Part shown: positions 8,616 to 17,044 of the stretch, piece after piece
Position numbering within the stretch: the stretch's first letter is position 1
Layout: each line of letters opens with the position of its first letter
Assembly: GCF_947494025.1 (NCBI RefSeq)
Contig: NZ_CANLTQ010000001.1
Span: forward strand, 1 to 64,000
Origin: an uncultured Jannaschia sp.
Lineage (GTDB): Bacteria > Pseudomonadota > Alphaproteobacteria > Rhodobacterales > Rhodobacteraceae
Length of the DNA stretch: 64,000 bases
Reading direction: 5' to 3'
The notes under the pieces: model-generated
Databases searched by the model: none
What the model was told of the DNA's origin: nothing
The model's input: the letters and a program-made list of their open reading frames with translations, nothing else
Position numbers and translations under genes: made by a program

Positions 8616-9404
8616 CTAGGTATCCCGCACCCTTCCGGCTTGCAACCGGCGCTGGCGGCGGCGAGCGAGGAGGTTCAGCCCCTCGACCGCGGCGGCGAAA
8701 GCCATCGCCGAATAGATGTAGCCCTTCGGGACATGCCGTCCGAACCCGTCGGCGATCAGGACCATCCCGATCATCAGCAAAAAGGCGAGCGCCAGCATGA
8801 CCACGCTCGGGTTCTGCTGCACGAAACGCATGACCGGGCCGGAGGCGAGCAGCATCAGGCCCACGGCGAGGACGACGGCCGCCACCATGATCGGGAGCTG
8901 GTCCGTCATGCCTATGGCGGTCAGGATCGAGTCGACCGAGAACACCAGATCGAGGAGGATGATCTGGATTATGGCACTGGTGAGCGTCGAATACGCCACC
9001 CCCGGTCCGTCTTCGTGCGGCGTCAATGCGGGATTGAGCTTTTCGCGAATCTCGGTCGTGGCCTTCCAGGTCAGGAACAGCCCGCCCGCGATCAGGATCA
9101 GGTCGCGGACGCTGAACGCCGTCTCGAAGGTCGGCTCGCCATGCTCGCCGGGTGTGCCGGTAATGCCGAGGTCGATCACCGGCGCGGTCAGGCCGACGAT
9201 CCAGGCAATACCCGAGAGCAGGACCAGCCGCAAAACGAGCGCGAGGACGATCCCGACGCGTCGAGCGATGTCGCGCTGCGCTTCGGGAACGTTGGAGGCG
9301 ACGATGGAGACGAAGATCAGGTTGTCGATCCCGAGGACGAGTTCCATCGTGAGGAGCGCGGCGAAGGCGATCCAGGCTTCCGGAGAGGCGAGAAGTTCGA
9401 ACAT
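8616..9404 (-). CDS. TerC family integral membrane protein
   Basis: A 262-residue protein with seven or so predicted membrane helices. The first conserved stretch, [16 protein letters not shown], and the repeated [16 protein letters not shown] carry the paired acidic residues typical of TerC/YoaE-like proteins, which are linked to metal ion (manganese or tellurite-related) homeostasis. The C-terminal tail is Arg-rich. It lies 25 bases upstream of pheS on the same strand; the neighbourhood does not explain its role. Confidence 0.85.
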   Translation of the reverse strand: MFELLASPEAWIAFAALLTMELVLGIDNLIFVSIVASNVPEAQRDIARRVGIVLALVLRLVLLSGIAWIVGLTAPVIDLGITGTPGEHGEPTFETAFSVRDLILIAGGLFLTWKATTEIREKLNPALTPHEDGPGVAYSTLTSAIIQIILLDLVFSVDSILTAIGMTDQLPIMVAAVVLAVGLMLLASGPVMRFVQQNPSVVMLALAFLLMIGMVLIADGFGRHVPKGYIYSAMAFAAAVEGLNLLARRRQRRLQAGRVRDT

Positions 9405-9456
9405 GTGGGCGAACGCGGATGGCAGGGACCGGTTCCGGCGCCGGGGCGGCGATGCG

Positions 9457-10134
9457 TCAGCGCGCCGCCCGGCCCCCCGCGGCGCGCATTGCGTCCGCCA
9501 GCGCGGTGCCGATCCGCGCCGCGCCCCGGCGGCTCGGGTGGATCAGATCGCCGGCATAGAGCGTGCGATCCGCGGGGTCGATCACCGTGCCGGCGTCGAA
9601 AAAGAGGACGCCGGGGTTCCGATCGGCGAGACGGCTCATCCGTGCGTCGATCGTGTCGAAGGCCGGCTCGCACGGGGTGAACGCGGTACGCGCGCCGGCC
9701 GGGCCGTCGTAATAGCCGAGGTAGGCGACCCGCGCGCCGCCCGACCGGAGGCGCGCGATCAGCTTCGGCAGGTCGCCCTGCAGGTCGGCGTCGATGATCC
9801 CGTCGAGGATCGCGGCCTCCGCCGGCGTGCCGCAGGCCCCGCGCAGGTCGTTGCCGCCGCCGGTCAGGACGACCCAGTCCCAATCTCCGTCACGCATCTG
9901 CTTCGACACGTCGAAGCCGAGCGCCCCGAGGATCGCGCTCGGATGCGTCAGATGGGCCCCGGATCGTGAGACGTCGGTCACGGGTCGGCCCAGCCGGGCG
10001 GCGGTGGCCTCCGGGATGCCGGCCCCGCCGTTCCACGCCATGACGCTGTCGCCGATGGCGAGGATGCCGCGCTCCGGGGCGGACGGGGCGGACGTGCAGG
10101 CGGCGAGGAAAAGGATCGGAAGGACGGCGCGCAT
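9457..10134 (-). CDS. SGNH-hydrolase-like lipoprotein
   Basis: A 225-residue exported protein. The start is taken at the ATG at 10134, giving a short signal peptide ending in a lipobox LAAC (Cys at about residue 13). SGNH blocks are visible: GDSVMAW, LTGGGNDLRG (block III Asn) and DLIHPSRRG (Asp and His). It is therefore probably a lipid-anchored periplasmic esterase or deacylase. Possible targets are cell-wall or glycan esters; no neighbour fixes the substrate. Confidence 0.78.
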   Translation of the reverse strand: MRAVLPILFLAACTSAPSAPERGILAIGDSVMAWNGGAGIPEATAARLGRPVTDVSRSGAHLTHPSAILGALGFDVSKQMRDGDWDWVVLTGGGNDLRGACGTPAEAAILDGIIDADLQGDLPKLIARLRSGGARVAYLGYYDGPAGARTAFTPCEPAFDTIDARMSRLADRNPGVLFFDAGTVIDPADRTLYAGDLIHPSRRGAARIGTALADAMRAAGGRAAR

Positions 10135-10164
10135 GCAGGGCAACGATCCCGCGACCCGTCCGGT

Positions 10165-10650
10165 TCAGCCGAAGGCCGGCGCGAAGGCGACGTCGCCCCG
10201 GGGCAGCACGGTGCCGAACGGCAGGCCCTGCACGTACCGCGCTTCGACGGCTCCGTAGGAAAGCCCGAGGCCGTTGCGGAAGCCGAAGCGCCCGTAATAG
10301 TCCGGCTCACCCAAAAGCACGCAACCGGCAAACCCCGCCTCGCGTATCCGGGCGAGGCCGCTTTCGATCAGCGCGGTGCCGATCCCCTCCCCCTGCCGGT
10401 CCGGCGCGACCGAGACGGGACCGAGCGCGGCCCAGCGGCCAGGCGCGTCGAGCCGCACCGGCGAAAAGGCCACATGCCCCAGCAGCGCGCCGTCCAGCGC
10501 AAGCAGCGACAGGATGAGGTCGCCCTCCGCACGAAGCCGGTCGACGATGGCGGGCTCGGTCCCGTCGCTATGCGGCGCGGCGGCGAAGGCGGCTGTCGTC
10601 AGCGCGCGGATCGCGCCCGCGTCCTCGGGCGTCTCGGGGCGGAACAGCAT
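10165..10650 (-). CDS. GNAT family N-acetyltransferase (YhbS-like)
   Basis: A 161-residue acetyltransferase. The acetyl-CoA loop is seen as VAPDRQGEGIGTALI, and the C-terminal YYGRFGFRNG stretch is typical of the YhbS-like branch. The acceptor is unknown. It lies 30 bases before the lipoprotein gene on the same strand and after the rplT terminator. Confidence 0.85.
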   Translation of the reverse strand: MLFRPETPEDAGAIRALTTAAFAAAPHSDGTEPAIVDRLRAEGDLILSLLALDGALLGHVAFSPVRLDAPGRWAALGPVSVAPDRQGEGIGTALIESGLARIREAGFAGCVLLGEPDYYGRFGFRNGLGLSYGAVEARYVQGLPFGTVLPRGDVAFAPAFG

Positions 10651-10668
10651 GGGCGATCTCCGAACGAA

Positions 10669-10694
10669 ACGGGCCGCCCCGAAGGACGGCCCGT
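10669..10694 (-). terminator. Rho-independent terminator of rpmI-rplT
   Basis: An 8-base perfect stem (acgggccg / cggcccgt) with a 10-base loop, followed on the minus strand by TTTCGTT. It sits 25 bases past the rplT stop codon. Confidence 0.7.
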
Positions 10695-10718
10695 GAACGG
10701 TTCAGCTCGCGGCAACGC

Positions 10719-11078
10719 TCAGGCGGCGGCGCGGGCCTGGTCCACGATGGCGGCGAACGCCTCGGGTTCGTGGACTGCGAGATCGGCGAGCACCTTGCGG
10801 TCCACCTCGATCCCGGCCTTGGACAGCGCGTTGATGAAGCGCGAATAGGTCATCTCGGAATCGTGGGCGCGCACGGCGGCGTTGATCCGCTGGATCCACA
10901 GCGCGCGGAAGTTGCGCTTGCGGTTCTTGCGGTCGCGCGTGGCGTACTGGTTGGCCTTGTCGACCGCCTGCGCGGCGACCTTGAACGTCTTGCGACGGCG
11001 GCCGTAATAGCCCTTCGCGGCGTTCAGGACCTTCTTGTGGCGGGCATGGGTGACGACACCGGAGGTTACGCGGCTCAT
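10719..11078 (-). CDS. rplT: 50S ribosomal protein L20
   Basis: A 119-residue, very basic ribosomal protein that binds 23S rRNA early in 50S assembly. The N-terminus ([18 protein letters not shown], then [14 protein letters not shown]) and [22 protein letters not shown] are unmistakable L20. It lies 12 bases downstream of rpmI, in the usual order. infC is not adjacent here. Confidence 0.98.
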   Translation of the reverse strand: MSRVTSGVVTHARHKKVLNAAKGYYGRRRKTFKVAAQAVDKANQYATRDRKNRKRNFRALWIQRINAAVRAHDSEMTYSRFINALSKAGIEVDRKVLADLAVHEPEAFAAIVDQARAAA

Positions 11079-11090
11079 GGTCTCTCCTCC

Positions 11091-11291
11091 TCAGCGATCG
11101 TAGGGCATGTAGCCCTTGACGATCTTCGCGTCAGGGGCGGACAGGGTGGTCAGGCCGCGGGCGTCGCGGATGAACTTCTTGTGGCGCTTGATCATGCCGT
11201 GGCGCTTGCCGGCCTGACCGGCGAGGACCTTGCCGGTCGCCGTCACCTTGAAGCGCTTCTTGGCGCTCGACTTCGTCTTCATCTTGGGCAT
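11091..11291 (-). CDS. rpmI: 50S ribosomal protein L35
   Basis: A 66-residue basic ribosomal protein. The family start [20 protein letters not shown], then [18 protein letters not shown], identifies L35. It precedes rplT in the same operon. Confidence 0.97.
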   Translation of the reverse strand: MPKMKTKSSAKKRFKVTATGKVLAGQAGKRHGMIKRHKKFIRDARGLTTLSAPDAKIVKGYMPYDR

Positions 11292-11410
11292 TTCGGACTC
11301 CTTCTTCGTCGCGCGCCTCGGCATCCCAATCGCCGGGCGGGCGGGCATTCGAGCGGGCCGTGTATCCGGCGCCTTTCGGTTTGGCAAGGGTCGCGGATGC
11401 GGAACGCCGC

Positions 11411-11710
11411 TCAGCGGACGATGCGCGCGAGCACCTCGATAAAGGCCTCGGGCACCGACATGGGATCGAAGGCACGCTCCGCCTCCCAAAGCCAGATAAA
11501 GAGCGTCGCGCCTGCGAGCAGCGACGCGAAGCCCGACCAGGAGAACCGGCGCTCCGCCCAAGCGGAGACGACCCCCACTAGGCCGAGCACGACGAGGACA
11601 CTCGCAAGGACGGCAACAAGCGCGGGATCTCCCGGCGGCGGCAGGTCCGGATCGGGCAGGACGAACCGGGGCAGCGTCCCCGACAGGGTCAAGACCCATG
11701 TCGCGGGCAT
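11411..11710 (-). CDS. Small two-helix membrane protein
   Basis: A protein of about 99 residues with two hydrophobic segments (about 32-50 and 58-75). The rest contains a Pro-rich lead ([11 protein letters not shown]) and an amphipathic C-terminal helix. I use the ATG at 11710; a GTG lies one codon further upstream. It begins 5 bases after the pyruvate kinase stop codon, so it is probably in the pyk operon. The family is not recognised. Confidence 0.65.
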   Translation of the reverse strand: MPATWVLTLSGTLPRFVLPDPDLPPPGDPALVAVLASVLVVLGLVGVVSAWAERRFSWSGFASLLAGATLFIWLWEAERAFDPMSVPEAFIEVLARIVR

Positions 11711-11714
11711 CACC

Positions 11715-13160
11715 TCAATCGACCTCTGCGCCGAAGATCAGCCGCTCGTCGCAGGGCGCCACGCGCAGGATGTTGGTGGAGCCCGGCTGATTGAACGGGA
11801 TCCCCGCCATCACGACCACGTGGTCCTCCGGGACCGCGAACCCCGCCGCCTTGGCCGCCCGGACGGCCGAGACGACGGCGAACTTGAAGCGCTCCACCGT
11901 CTGGGTCATGACCGAATGGCACCCCCAGGACAGCACCATGCGCCGCGACGTTTCCACGATCGGGGTCAGCGCGATGATCGGCACACGCGGACGCTCACGG
12001 CTGATCTTGAGCGCGGTGGAGCCGGAATGCGAGAAGCAGCAGATCGCCTTGATGTCCGTCGTCTCGGCGATCTCGCGCGCGGCGGCGACGATGCCATCGG
12101 CGGTGGTCGAGAGGTGCGAGGACCGGCTTGCCTCGATGATTTCCCGGTAGATCTTGTCGTCCTCCACCTGTTCGGCCACGTCGTTCATCGTCTTGACGGC
12201 CTGGATCGGGTAAGACCCGGCGGCCGATTCCGCCGAAAGCATGATCGCGTCGGCGCCCTCGTAGATCGCCGTCGCCACGTCCGAGACCTCGGCCCGGGTC
12301 GGCATCGGGCTGTCGATCATCGATTCGAGCATCTGCGTCGCCACGATCACCGGCTTGGCCGCGGCGCGACATTTACGCGTCAGCCGCTTCTGGATCGGCG
12401 GCACCGCCTGCACCGGCAGCTCCACGCCCAGATCGCCGCGCGCGACCATGATCCCGTCGCTGGCCTCGAGGATCTCGTCGAACGCCTCGACCGCGGCGGG
12501 CTTCTCGATCTTCGACAGGATCGCGGCGCGACCCCGCGCGAGCTCCCGCGCCTCCTCCACGTCGGCGGCCCGCTGCACGAAGCTCAGCGCCAGCCAGTCC
12601 ACGCCCAGTCCGCAGACGAATTCGAGATCGTTGCGGTCCTTCTCGGACAGTGCGGCGAGCGGCAGGACCACGTCCGGCACGTTCACGCCCTTGCGGTTCG
12701 AGATCGTCCCGCCGGTGACGACGGTGCATTGCGCGAAATCGCCGCCGCACTCGTCGACCCGGAGCTTCAGCTTGCCGTCGTTCACCAGCAGGGTCGCCCC
12801 CGGCGCAAGCGCCTCGAAGATCTCCTTGTGCGGCAACTGGACCCGCGTCGCGTCGCCCGGCGTCTCGTCGAGATCGAAGCGGAAGGGCTGGCCCTCCTCG
12901 ATCTCCGCCGAATCGCCGTCAAAGACGCCGCAACGCAGTTTCGGCCCCTGAAGGTCGGCCAGGATACACATCGGCCGCCCGGTGTCGCGCTCGATGTCGC
13001 GGATGATGTTGTGACGCGACCGGATGTCATCATGGTCGCCATGACTCATGTTCAGACGGAACACGTCGGCGCCGGCCTCGAACAACGCGCGGATCGTGTC
13101 GTAGTCACTGGAAGCCGGACCAAGGGTGGCGACGATCTTGACGTTCCGGTGGCGTCTCAT
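11715..13160 (-). CDS. pyk: Pyruvate kinase
   Basis: A 481-residue glycolytic enzyme that converts phosphoenolpyruvate and ADP to pyruvate and ATP. Signature regions include RRHRNVKIVATLGPASS at the N-terminus, RLNMSHG, LSKIEKPAAVEAFDEI with the catalytic Lys, IMVARGDLGVELP for metal binding, and MLSAESAAGSYP. The C-terminal domain is complete. The ATG at 13160 is chosen over upstream codons because it gives the standard start. Confidence 0.97.
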   Translation of the reverse strand: MRRHRNVKIVATLGPASSDYDTIRALFEAGADVFRLNMSHGDHDDIRSRHNIIRDIERDTGRPMCILADLQGPKLRCGVFDGDSAEIEEGQPFRFDLDETPGDATRVQLPHKEIFEALAPGATLLVNDGKLKLRVDECGGDFAQCTVVTGGTISNRKGVNVPDVVLPLAALSEKDRNDLEFVCGLGVDWLALSFVQRAADVEEARELARGRAAILSKIEKPAAVEAFDEILEASDGIMVARGDLGVELPVQAVPPIQKRLTRKCRAAAKPVIVATQMLESMIDSPMPTRAEVSDVATAIYEGADAIMLSAESAAGSYPIQAVKTMNDVAEQVEDDKIYREIIEASRSSHLSTTADGIVAAAREIAETTDIKAICCFSHSGSTALKISRERPRVPIIALTPIVETSRRMVLSWGCHSVMTQTVERFKFAVVSAVRAAKAAGFAVPEDHVVVMAGIPFNQPGSTNILRVAPCDERLIFGAEVD

Positions 13161-13358
13161 GGCGCGCTCCTGCGAATGGTTTTCTGCTCGCGCTCGCACT
13201 GCCCTTGGCGGTCATCGGGTGCAACGCTGTTCGGTTCGCCTGCACCCTAGTCCCGCGCGAATTGTCTGCAAGGCGTGATCGGGGGGCGGTCCGACTTGAC
13301 CCGAACCTGTGGCACGCGCATCTCGCATCGAGGAGATCACGCCCGGAAGAGGTTTACG

Positions 13359-13682
13359 ATGCCCGAAATGGACGACGCCACCCGCACGGAGGTCGAGGCC
13401 GCCGCGTTCCGCCGCCTGCGCCAGCATCTGCTGGAGGACCGGCCGGACGCGCAGAACATCGACCTGATGAACCTCGCCGGGTTCTGTCGGAACTGCCTGT
13501 CGCGCTGGTACGGCGAGGCTGCCGAGGCGCGCGGCGTTCCCTTGACGAAGGAGGAAGCCCGGGAAGCCTTCTACGGAATGCCGTTCCCGGACTGGAAGGC
13601 ACGGCACCAGCACGAGGCCACGCCGGAGCAACAGGCCGCGTTCGAGACGAGCTTCGCGAAGAATGTCGGGGCGGAAAGCTGA
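13359..13682 (+). CDS. DUF1244 family protein
   Basis: A 107-residue protein typical of the DUF1244 family, of unknown biochemical function. Conserved parts include FRRLRQHLLEDRPDAQNIDLMNLAGFCRNCLSRWY with two Cys (FCRNC) and REAFYGMPFPDWK. The ATG follows a GGAAGAGG ribosome site. It is divergent from pyk across about 200 bases. Confidence 0.88.
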   Translation: MPEMDDATRTEVEAAAFRRLRQHLLEDRPDAQNIDLMNLAGFCRNCLSRWYGEAAEARGVPLTKEEAREAFYGMPFPDWKARHQHEATPEQQAAFETSFAKNVGAES

Positions 13683-13758
13683 GTGCCTTCGCACGGCTTC
13701 GTGTTTGACCTTGCGCGTTCGGTCCCCAGATCCGTCCGGTAACAGGAGGGTTCCGCCG

Positions 13759-14085
13759 ATGCGACGCTTCACCTTGTCCGCCGCGACCCCGATCACGGCG
13801 TTATTGCTTACGGCTTGCACGCAGGGCGCCCTTTCCGGATCCGGCGTCGCAACCGCCGAACGGGCACCGCTTTCCGGGCCACGGGCGAATATAGAGCGGA
13901 AACTGCCCGTTTACGGCTACGACGATGTCGACGTAACCCGGATGTCCAACGGGCAGGTCATGGCGATCTACCAGACGCTTTATTCCAAGCGATCGCCCGG
14001 CGACATCCGGGCGCGCGTCGGATCGATCATCCGGCCCGGGCCGCTGCAACGGGGTGTCGACCGCATTCTGGGACAGGGCCGGTGA
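13759..14085 (+). CDS. Small lipoprotein, paired with the next gene
   Basis: A 108-residue exported protein with a signal peptide ending in a lipobox LTAC at about residue 20. The mature part contains GYDDVDVTRMSNGQVMAIYQTLYSKRSPGDIRARVGSII. This resembles the neighbouring gene product (VDVTSLTSRQLSALHMHL...NARSRVEIIL), so the two look like diverged tandem copies. A clear AGGAGG ribosome site precedes the ATG. No known family is recognised. Confidence 0.75.
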   Translation: MRRFTLSAATPITALLLTACTQGALSGSGVATAERAPLSGPRANIERKLPVYGYDDVDVTRMSNGQVMAIYQTLYSKRSPGDIRARVGSIIRPGPLQRGVDRILGQGR

Positions 14086-14354
14086 TCCGCGTCCTTCTTC
14101 TCGGCACGACGCTCGCCCTCGCCATGCCCGCGGTGGCCCAGCAGCGCTCGCAGCTCGAGTCGCTTGTCGAACGACGGCTCGACATCCTCGGCTTCGGGCG
14201 TGTCGACGTGACGAGCCTGACGAGCCGCCAGCTTTCGGCGCTGCATATGCACCTACAGGGGCGGGCGCTGGACCTGGGCGGGTTCAACAGGATGAACGCC
14301 CGGTCCCGCGTCGAGATCATCCTCGGCTGGGACGGCTACGAGCCGCGCGACTAG
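14082..14354 (+). CDS. Small secreted protein, diverged paralogue of the preceding gene
   Basis: A 90-residue protein with a cleavable signal peptide (VIRVLLLGTTLALAMPAVAQ) and a short mature helical domain. The GTG start overlaps the upstream stop (GTGA), so the pair is translationally coupled. The core LDILGFGRVDVTSLTSRQLSAL aligns with YGYDDVDVTRMSNGQVMAI of its neighbour, but it lacks a lipobox. It overlaps the end of the convergent aminotransferase gene by 4 bases. Confidence 0.75.
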   Translation: MIRVLLLGTTLALAMPAVAQQRSQLESLVERRLDILGFGRVDVTSLTSRQLSALHMHLQGRALDLGGFNRMNARSRVEIILGWDGYEPRD

Positions 14355-15205
14355 ATCGCGGCCCGGCGGCTTTCCTCGAGATAGATTTCCCGCAGGCGCG
14401 TGGCCACCGGTCCCGGCGTACCCGTTCCCACGGTCGCGCCGTCGATGCGAACCACCGGCGTCACGAAGGCCGAGGCGGAGGTCACGAAAGCCTCGTCGGC
14501 CGCCTGCGCCTCCTCGATTGTGAAGGTCCGCTCCTCCACCTTCATCTGCGCCTCGCGCGCGAGCGCCAGCACCGCCCTGCGGGTGATCCCGTGCAGGATC
14601 TCCTCCCCGAGTTGCCGGGTGACGATGGTGCCGTCCTTGACGATATAGGCGTTGTTCGACGTCCCTTCCGTCACCCTGTCCTCCTCGACCATCCAGGCGT
14701 CGTCGGCACCTTCGGCCTTCGCCATCATCTTGCCCATGCTGGGGTAGAGAAGCTGCACCGTCTTGATGTCGCGCCGTCCCCAGCGACGGTCGGGGATGGA
14801 GATGACAGACAGGCCCGTCCGCGCCATCGGCGCGTCGGCCATGCCCGGCTTCGATTGCGTGAAGAGGACGAGCGTGGGCGTCGCGTCGGTCGGATAGACG
14901 AAGTCCCGATCCGCCGCGCCCCGTGTCACCTGAAGGTAGACGAGCCCGTCCTCGATCCCGTTGCGCACGACGAGCTCCCGGTGGATGGCGAGAAGCTCGT
15001 CCTCGCTCACGGGGCTTTCCATCACGAGCTCGTCCAGCGACCGGCGCAGGCGCGCGGCGTGGCCGGAAAAGTCGACGAGCTTGCCGCCGAGCACGCTCGT
15101 CACCTCGTAGACCCCGTCGGCGAACAGGAATCCGCGATCGAAGATCGAGACCTTCGCCTCGTTCTCGGGGACGTATTCGCCGTTCACGTAGACAATCCGC
15201 ATCAT
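14351..15205 (-). CDS. D-amino-acid aminotransferase (class IV)
   Basis: A 284-residue fold-type IV PLP enzyme. The N-terminus (YVNGEYVPENEAKVSIFDRGFLFADGVYE) and the Schiff-base K148 in RRDIKTVQLLYP match D-alanine/D-amino-acid transaminases. EGTSNNAYIV and ITRRAVL follow at the expected places. It would interconvert D-amino acids and 2-oxo acids, for example D-Glu and D-Ala for the cell wall. A branched-chain aminotransferase role is less likely because of the short length and the D-AAT-like start. Confidence 0.85.
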   Translation of the reverse strand: MMRIVYVNGEYVPENEAKVSIFDRGFLFADGVYEVTSVLGGKLVDFSGHAARLRRSLDELVMESPVSEDELLAIHRELVVRNGIEDGLVYLQVTRGAADRDFVYPTDATPTLVLFTQSKPGMADAPMARTGLSVISIPDRRWGRRDIKTVQLLYPSMGKMMAKAEGADDAWMVEEDRVTEGTSNNAYIVKDGTIVTRQLGEEILHGITRRAVLALAREAQMKVEERTFTIEEAQAADEAFVTSASAFVTPVVRIDGATVGTGTPGPVATRLREIYLEESRRAAI

Positions 15206-15789
15206 GGGCCTCCGGTCGCTCCGACGTTGTCTTGCGAAGCTGACGGGGCGAGGTCAAGTCTCGCGCCCTGCTTCATCTGACCGAAGGCCCCCGCGGGACG
15301 CTGGGCGCCCGACTGGGAGCGGCCCGGATACAGACCGAAACGGAGCTTGACTACGCGCGTGGCGGACGGGCCGGTCGACCCGTGCTCGCCGCCGCATGCG
15401 ACGGGCGCGGCGGCGGGCCGCACGATCCGGTACCGGCATGAGACGGAGCTGTTCATGGGGGCGATCCTTAACGACCTGTCCACAGCCGCCAACATCGCGC
15501 AAATCGGGACCGAACCTAGAGCTCGCCTTCTCGCATCACGAGGCGCGGGCGAACCGGCGGATGCTTTGCCGGCTTACGACAAAGGCCGGCCTCGCGACCC
15601 ACCCGACCAGATAGTGGCCCTTCTCGCCGGGCGACCGGATGCACGTGCGCCTGTCCGGCACGGCAGCAGCCTGCTACTCCGTGCCGCCCAGAGCGCCGCC
15701 CCCGCCCGGGGACGAGGTTGCCCGGTCGAGCTGAACGCAACGCGGCCCAAGCAATGGACCGCGAACCGGCCGACGCATCCGCGACCATC
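15206..15789. other. Gene-free region with a possible decayed reading frame
   Basis: No intact gene is supported here. On the plus strand, a translation beginning MGAILNDLSTAANIAQIG (15456) can be joined, through a one-base shift near 15520, to ELAFSHHEARANRR..., an in-frame TAG, then WPFSPGDRMHVRLSG, to a stop near 15735. The ordered composition suggests a dead gene, but the family is not recognised. Confidence 0.3.
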
Positions 15790-16152
15790 TCACTTCGAGG
15801 CGAGGTAGCCCAACGGCTCGTCACCCGAACGAACGTAATCGAGCGGCGCGGTCGTGCGGGCGGCGGTCGCACGCTTGAAGGTGTAGCGCATCACCGTCCC
15901 TACCGGCTCGGTCGCGACGATCAGCACGGAGCGCAGGAGCCGCGGCCCCTCGTGGATTTCCACGAGCCCACGCAGCTTCGGCGCCGTCTGCAGCGCGACA
16001 TCGAAGCCGGCATCGTCGTAGCTGAGGATCGGGTACCACGTGTCGCCCATCTGGACGCGCAAGCGGCCTCCGGTCTGTCGGCGTGCGCGGTCTCGCGCGC
16101 GGGCAAGCCCCTCGCGCACCTCCTGTGGCAGGTGGGGTTCGGTTTCGTCCAC
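15790..16152 (-). CDS. Conserved-looking hypothetical protein
   Basis: A 120-residue soluble protein starting with GTG, about 6 bases after a GGGAG ribosome site. It has a helical N-terminus (EVREGLARARDRARRQ), then a beta-rich part (RLRVQMGDTWYPILSYDDAGFDVAL, RGLVEIHEGPRLLRSVLIVATEP, MRYTFKR). No signal peptide or membrane segment is seen. I do not recognise the domain. Confidence 0.65.
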   Translation of the reverse strand: MDETEPHLPQEVREGLARARDRARRQTGGRLRVQMGDTWYPILSYDDAGFDVALQTAPKLRGLVEIHEGPRLLRSVLIVATEPVGTVMRYTFKRATAARTTAPLDYVRSGDEPLGYLASK

Positions 16153-16276
16153 GGCATTCTCCCGTATCGCGGTGCCGTCGAGCGGCCGGTGGCAGTCACG
16201 GACAGACTGCCGGATGGACGCGAGGAGTCAACGAAACCTTCCCGAAACTTCGGTGGCAAAAACCCATCCCGCCACG

Positions 16277-17044
16277 TCAACGTTTCGCATGCGGCCGCAA
16301 TACATGAGGCATCGCCGGATCGTAGAGCGCGGAGGCGCGAAACGCTGTCACTTCGCCCAGGGCCGGGCCGACGAGAATGAGCGCCGTACGGGTGATCTTC
16401 TCCACTCGCACCTTCGCGTGGATGTCGGCGAGCGTGCCGCGCAGGAGCAGCTCGTCCGGCCAGCCGACGCGATAGGCCACCACGACCGGACAATCGGCGC
16501 CGTAATGCGGGGTCAGCACCCGCTCGATCTCGCGCAGCGCCCGCACACCCAGATGGATCGCGAGCGTCGCCCCCGTCCGCGCGAAGTTCTCCAGCGTCTC
16601 CCGGGGCGGCATCGAGGTGGACTTCATCGACATCCGGGTCAGCACGATGGACTGCGCGACCTCCGGCACGGTGAGTTCCTGTCCCAAAGCCGCGGCGGCG
16701 GCGGCATAGGCTGGCACGCCGGGCACGATATCGAACGGAATGCCGTCGCGGCGCAGGAGCCGGATCTGCTCGGCGATGGCGCCGTAGAGGGAGGGATCGC
16801 CGGAATGGACGCGCGCCACGTCCTCGCCGCGCGCATGGGCCGCGACGATCTCCGCATGCGTCTCCTCCAGCGTCATCGGCGCGGTGTCCCGCACCCGCGC
16901 GCCCTGCGGCGCCTCGGCCACCACCGCCTCGGGCACGAGCGAGCCTGCGTAAAGGCAGACCGGACAGGCGCGGATCAGACGCTGCGCCTTCAGCGTCAGA
17001 AGCTCCGGGTCGCCGGGACCGGCGCCGATGAAATGCACCGTCAT
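16277..17044 (-). CDS. cobM: Precorrin-4 C11-methyltransferase
   Basis: A 255-residue uroporphyrinogen-III-type SAM methyltransferase that methylates C11 of the corrin ring. The N-terminal VHFIGAGPGDPELLTLK loop, the ARVHSGDPSLYGA motif and the IVPGVPAYAAAAAALG segment place it in the CobM/CbiF group. The ATG overlaps the stop of the CbiG-CobJ gene (ATGA). It is the last gene of the cobalamin operon. Confidence 0.93.
   Translation of the reverse strand: MTVHFIGAGPGDPELLTLKAQRLIRACPVCLYAGSLVPEAVVAEAPQGARVRDTAPMTLEETHAEIVAAHARGEDVARVHSGDPSLYGAIAEQIRLLRRDGIPFDIVPGVPAYAAAAAALGQELTVPEVAQSIVLTRMSMKSTSMPPRETLENFARTGATLAIHLGVRALREIERVLTPHYGADCPVVVAYRVGWPDELLLRGTLADIHAKVRVEKITRTALILVGPALGEVTAFRASALYDPAMPHVLRPHAKR

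Noticed and set aside
10770-13250. An 826-codon open frame on the plus strand
   Set aside because: It runs antisense to rplT, rpmI, the membrane gene and pyk. In high-GC DNA such long empty frames are common; its sequence is Arg/His/Gly-rich with no domain.
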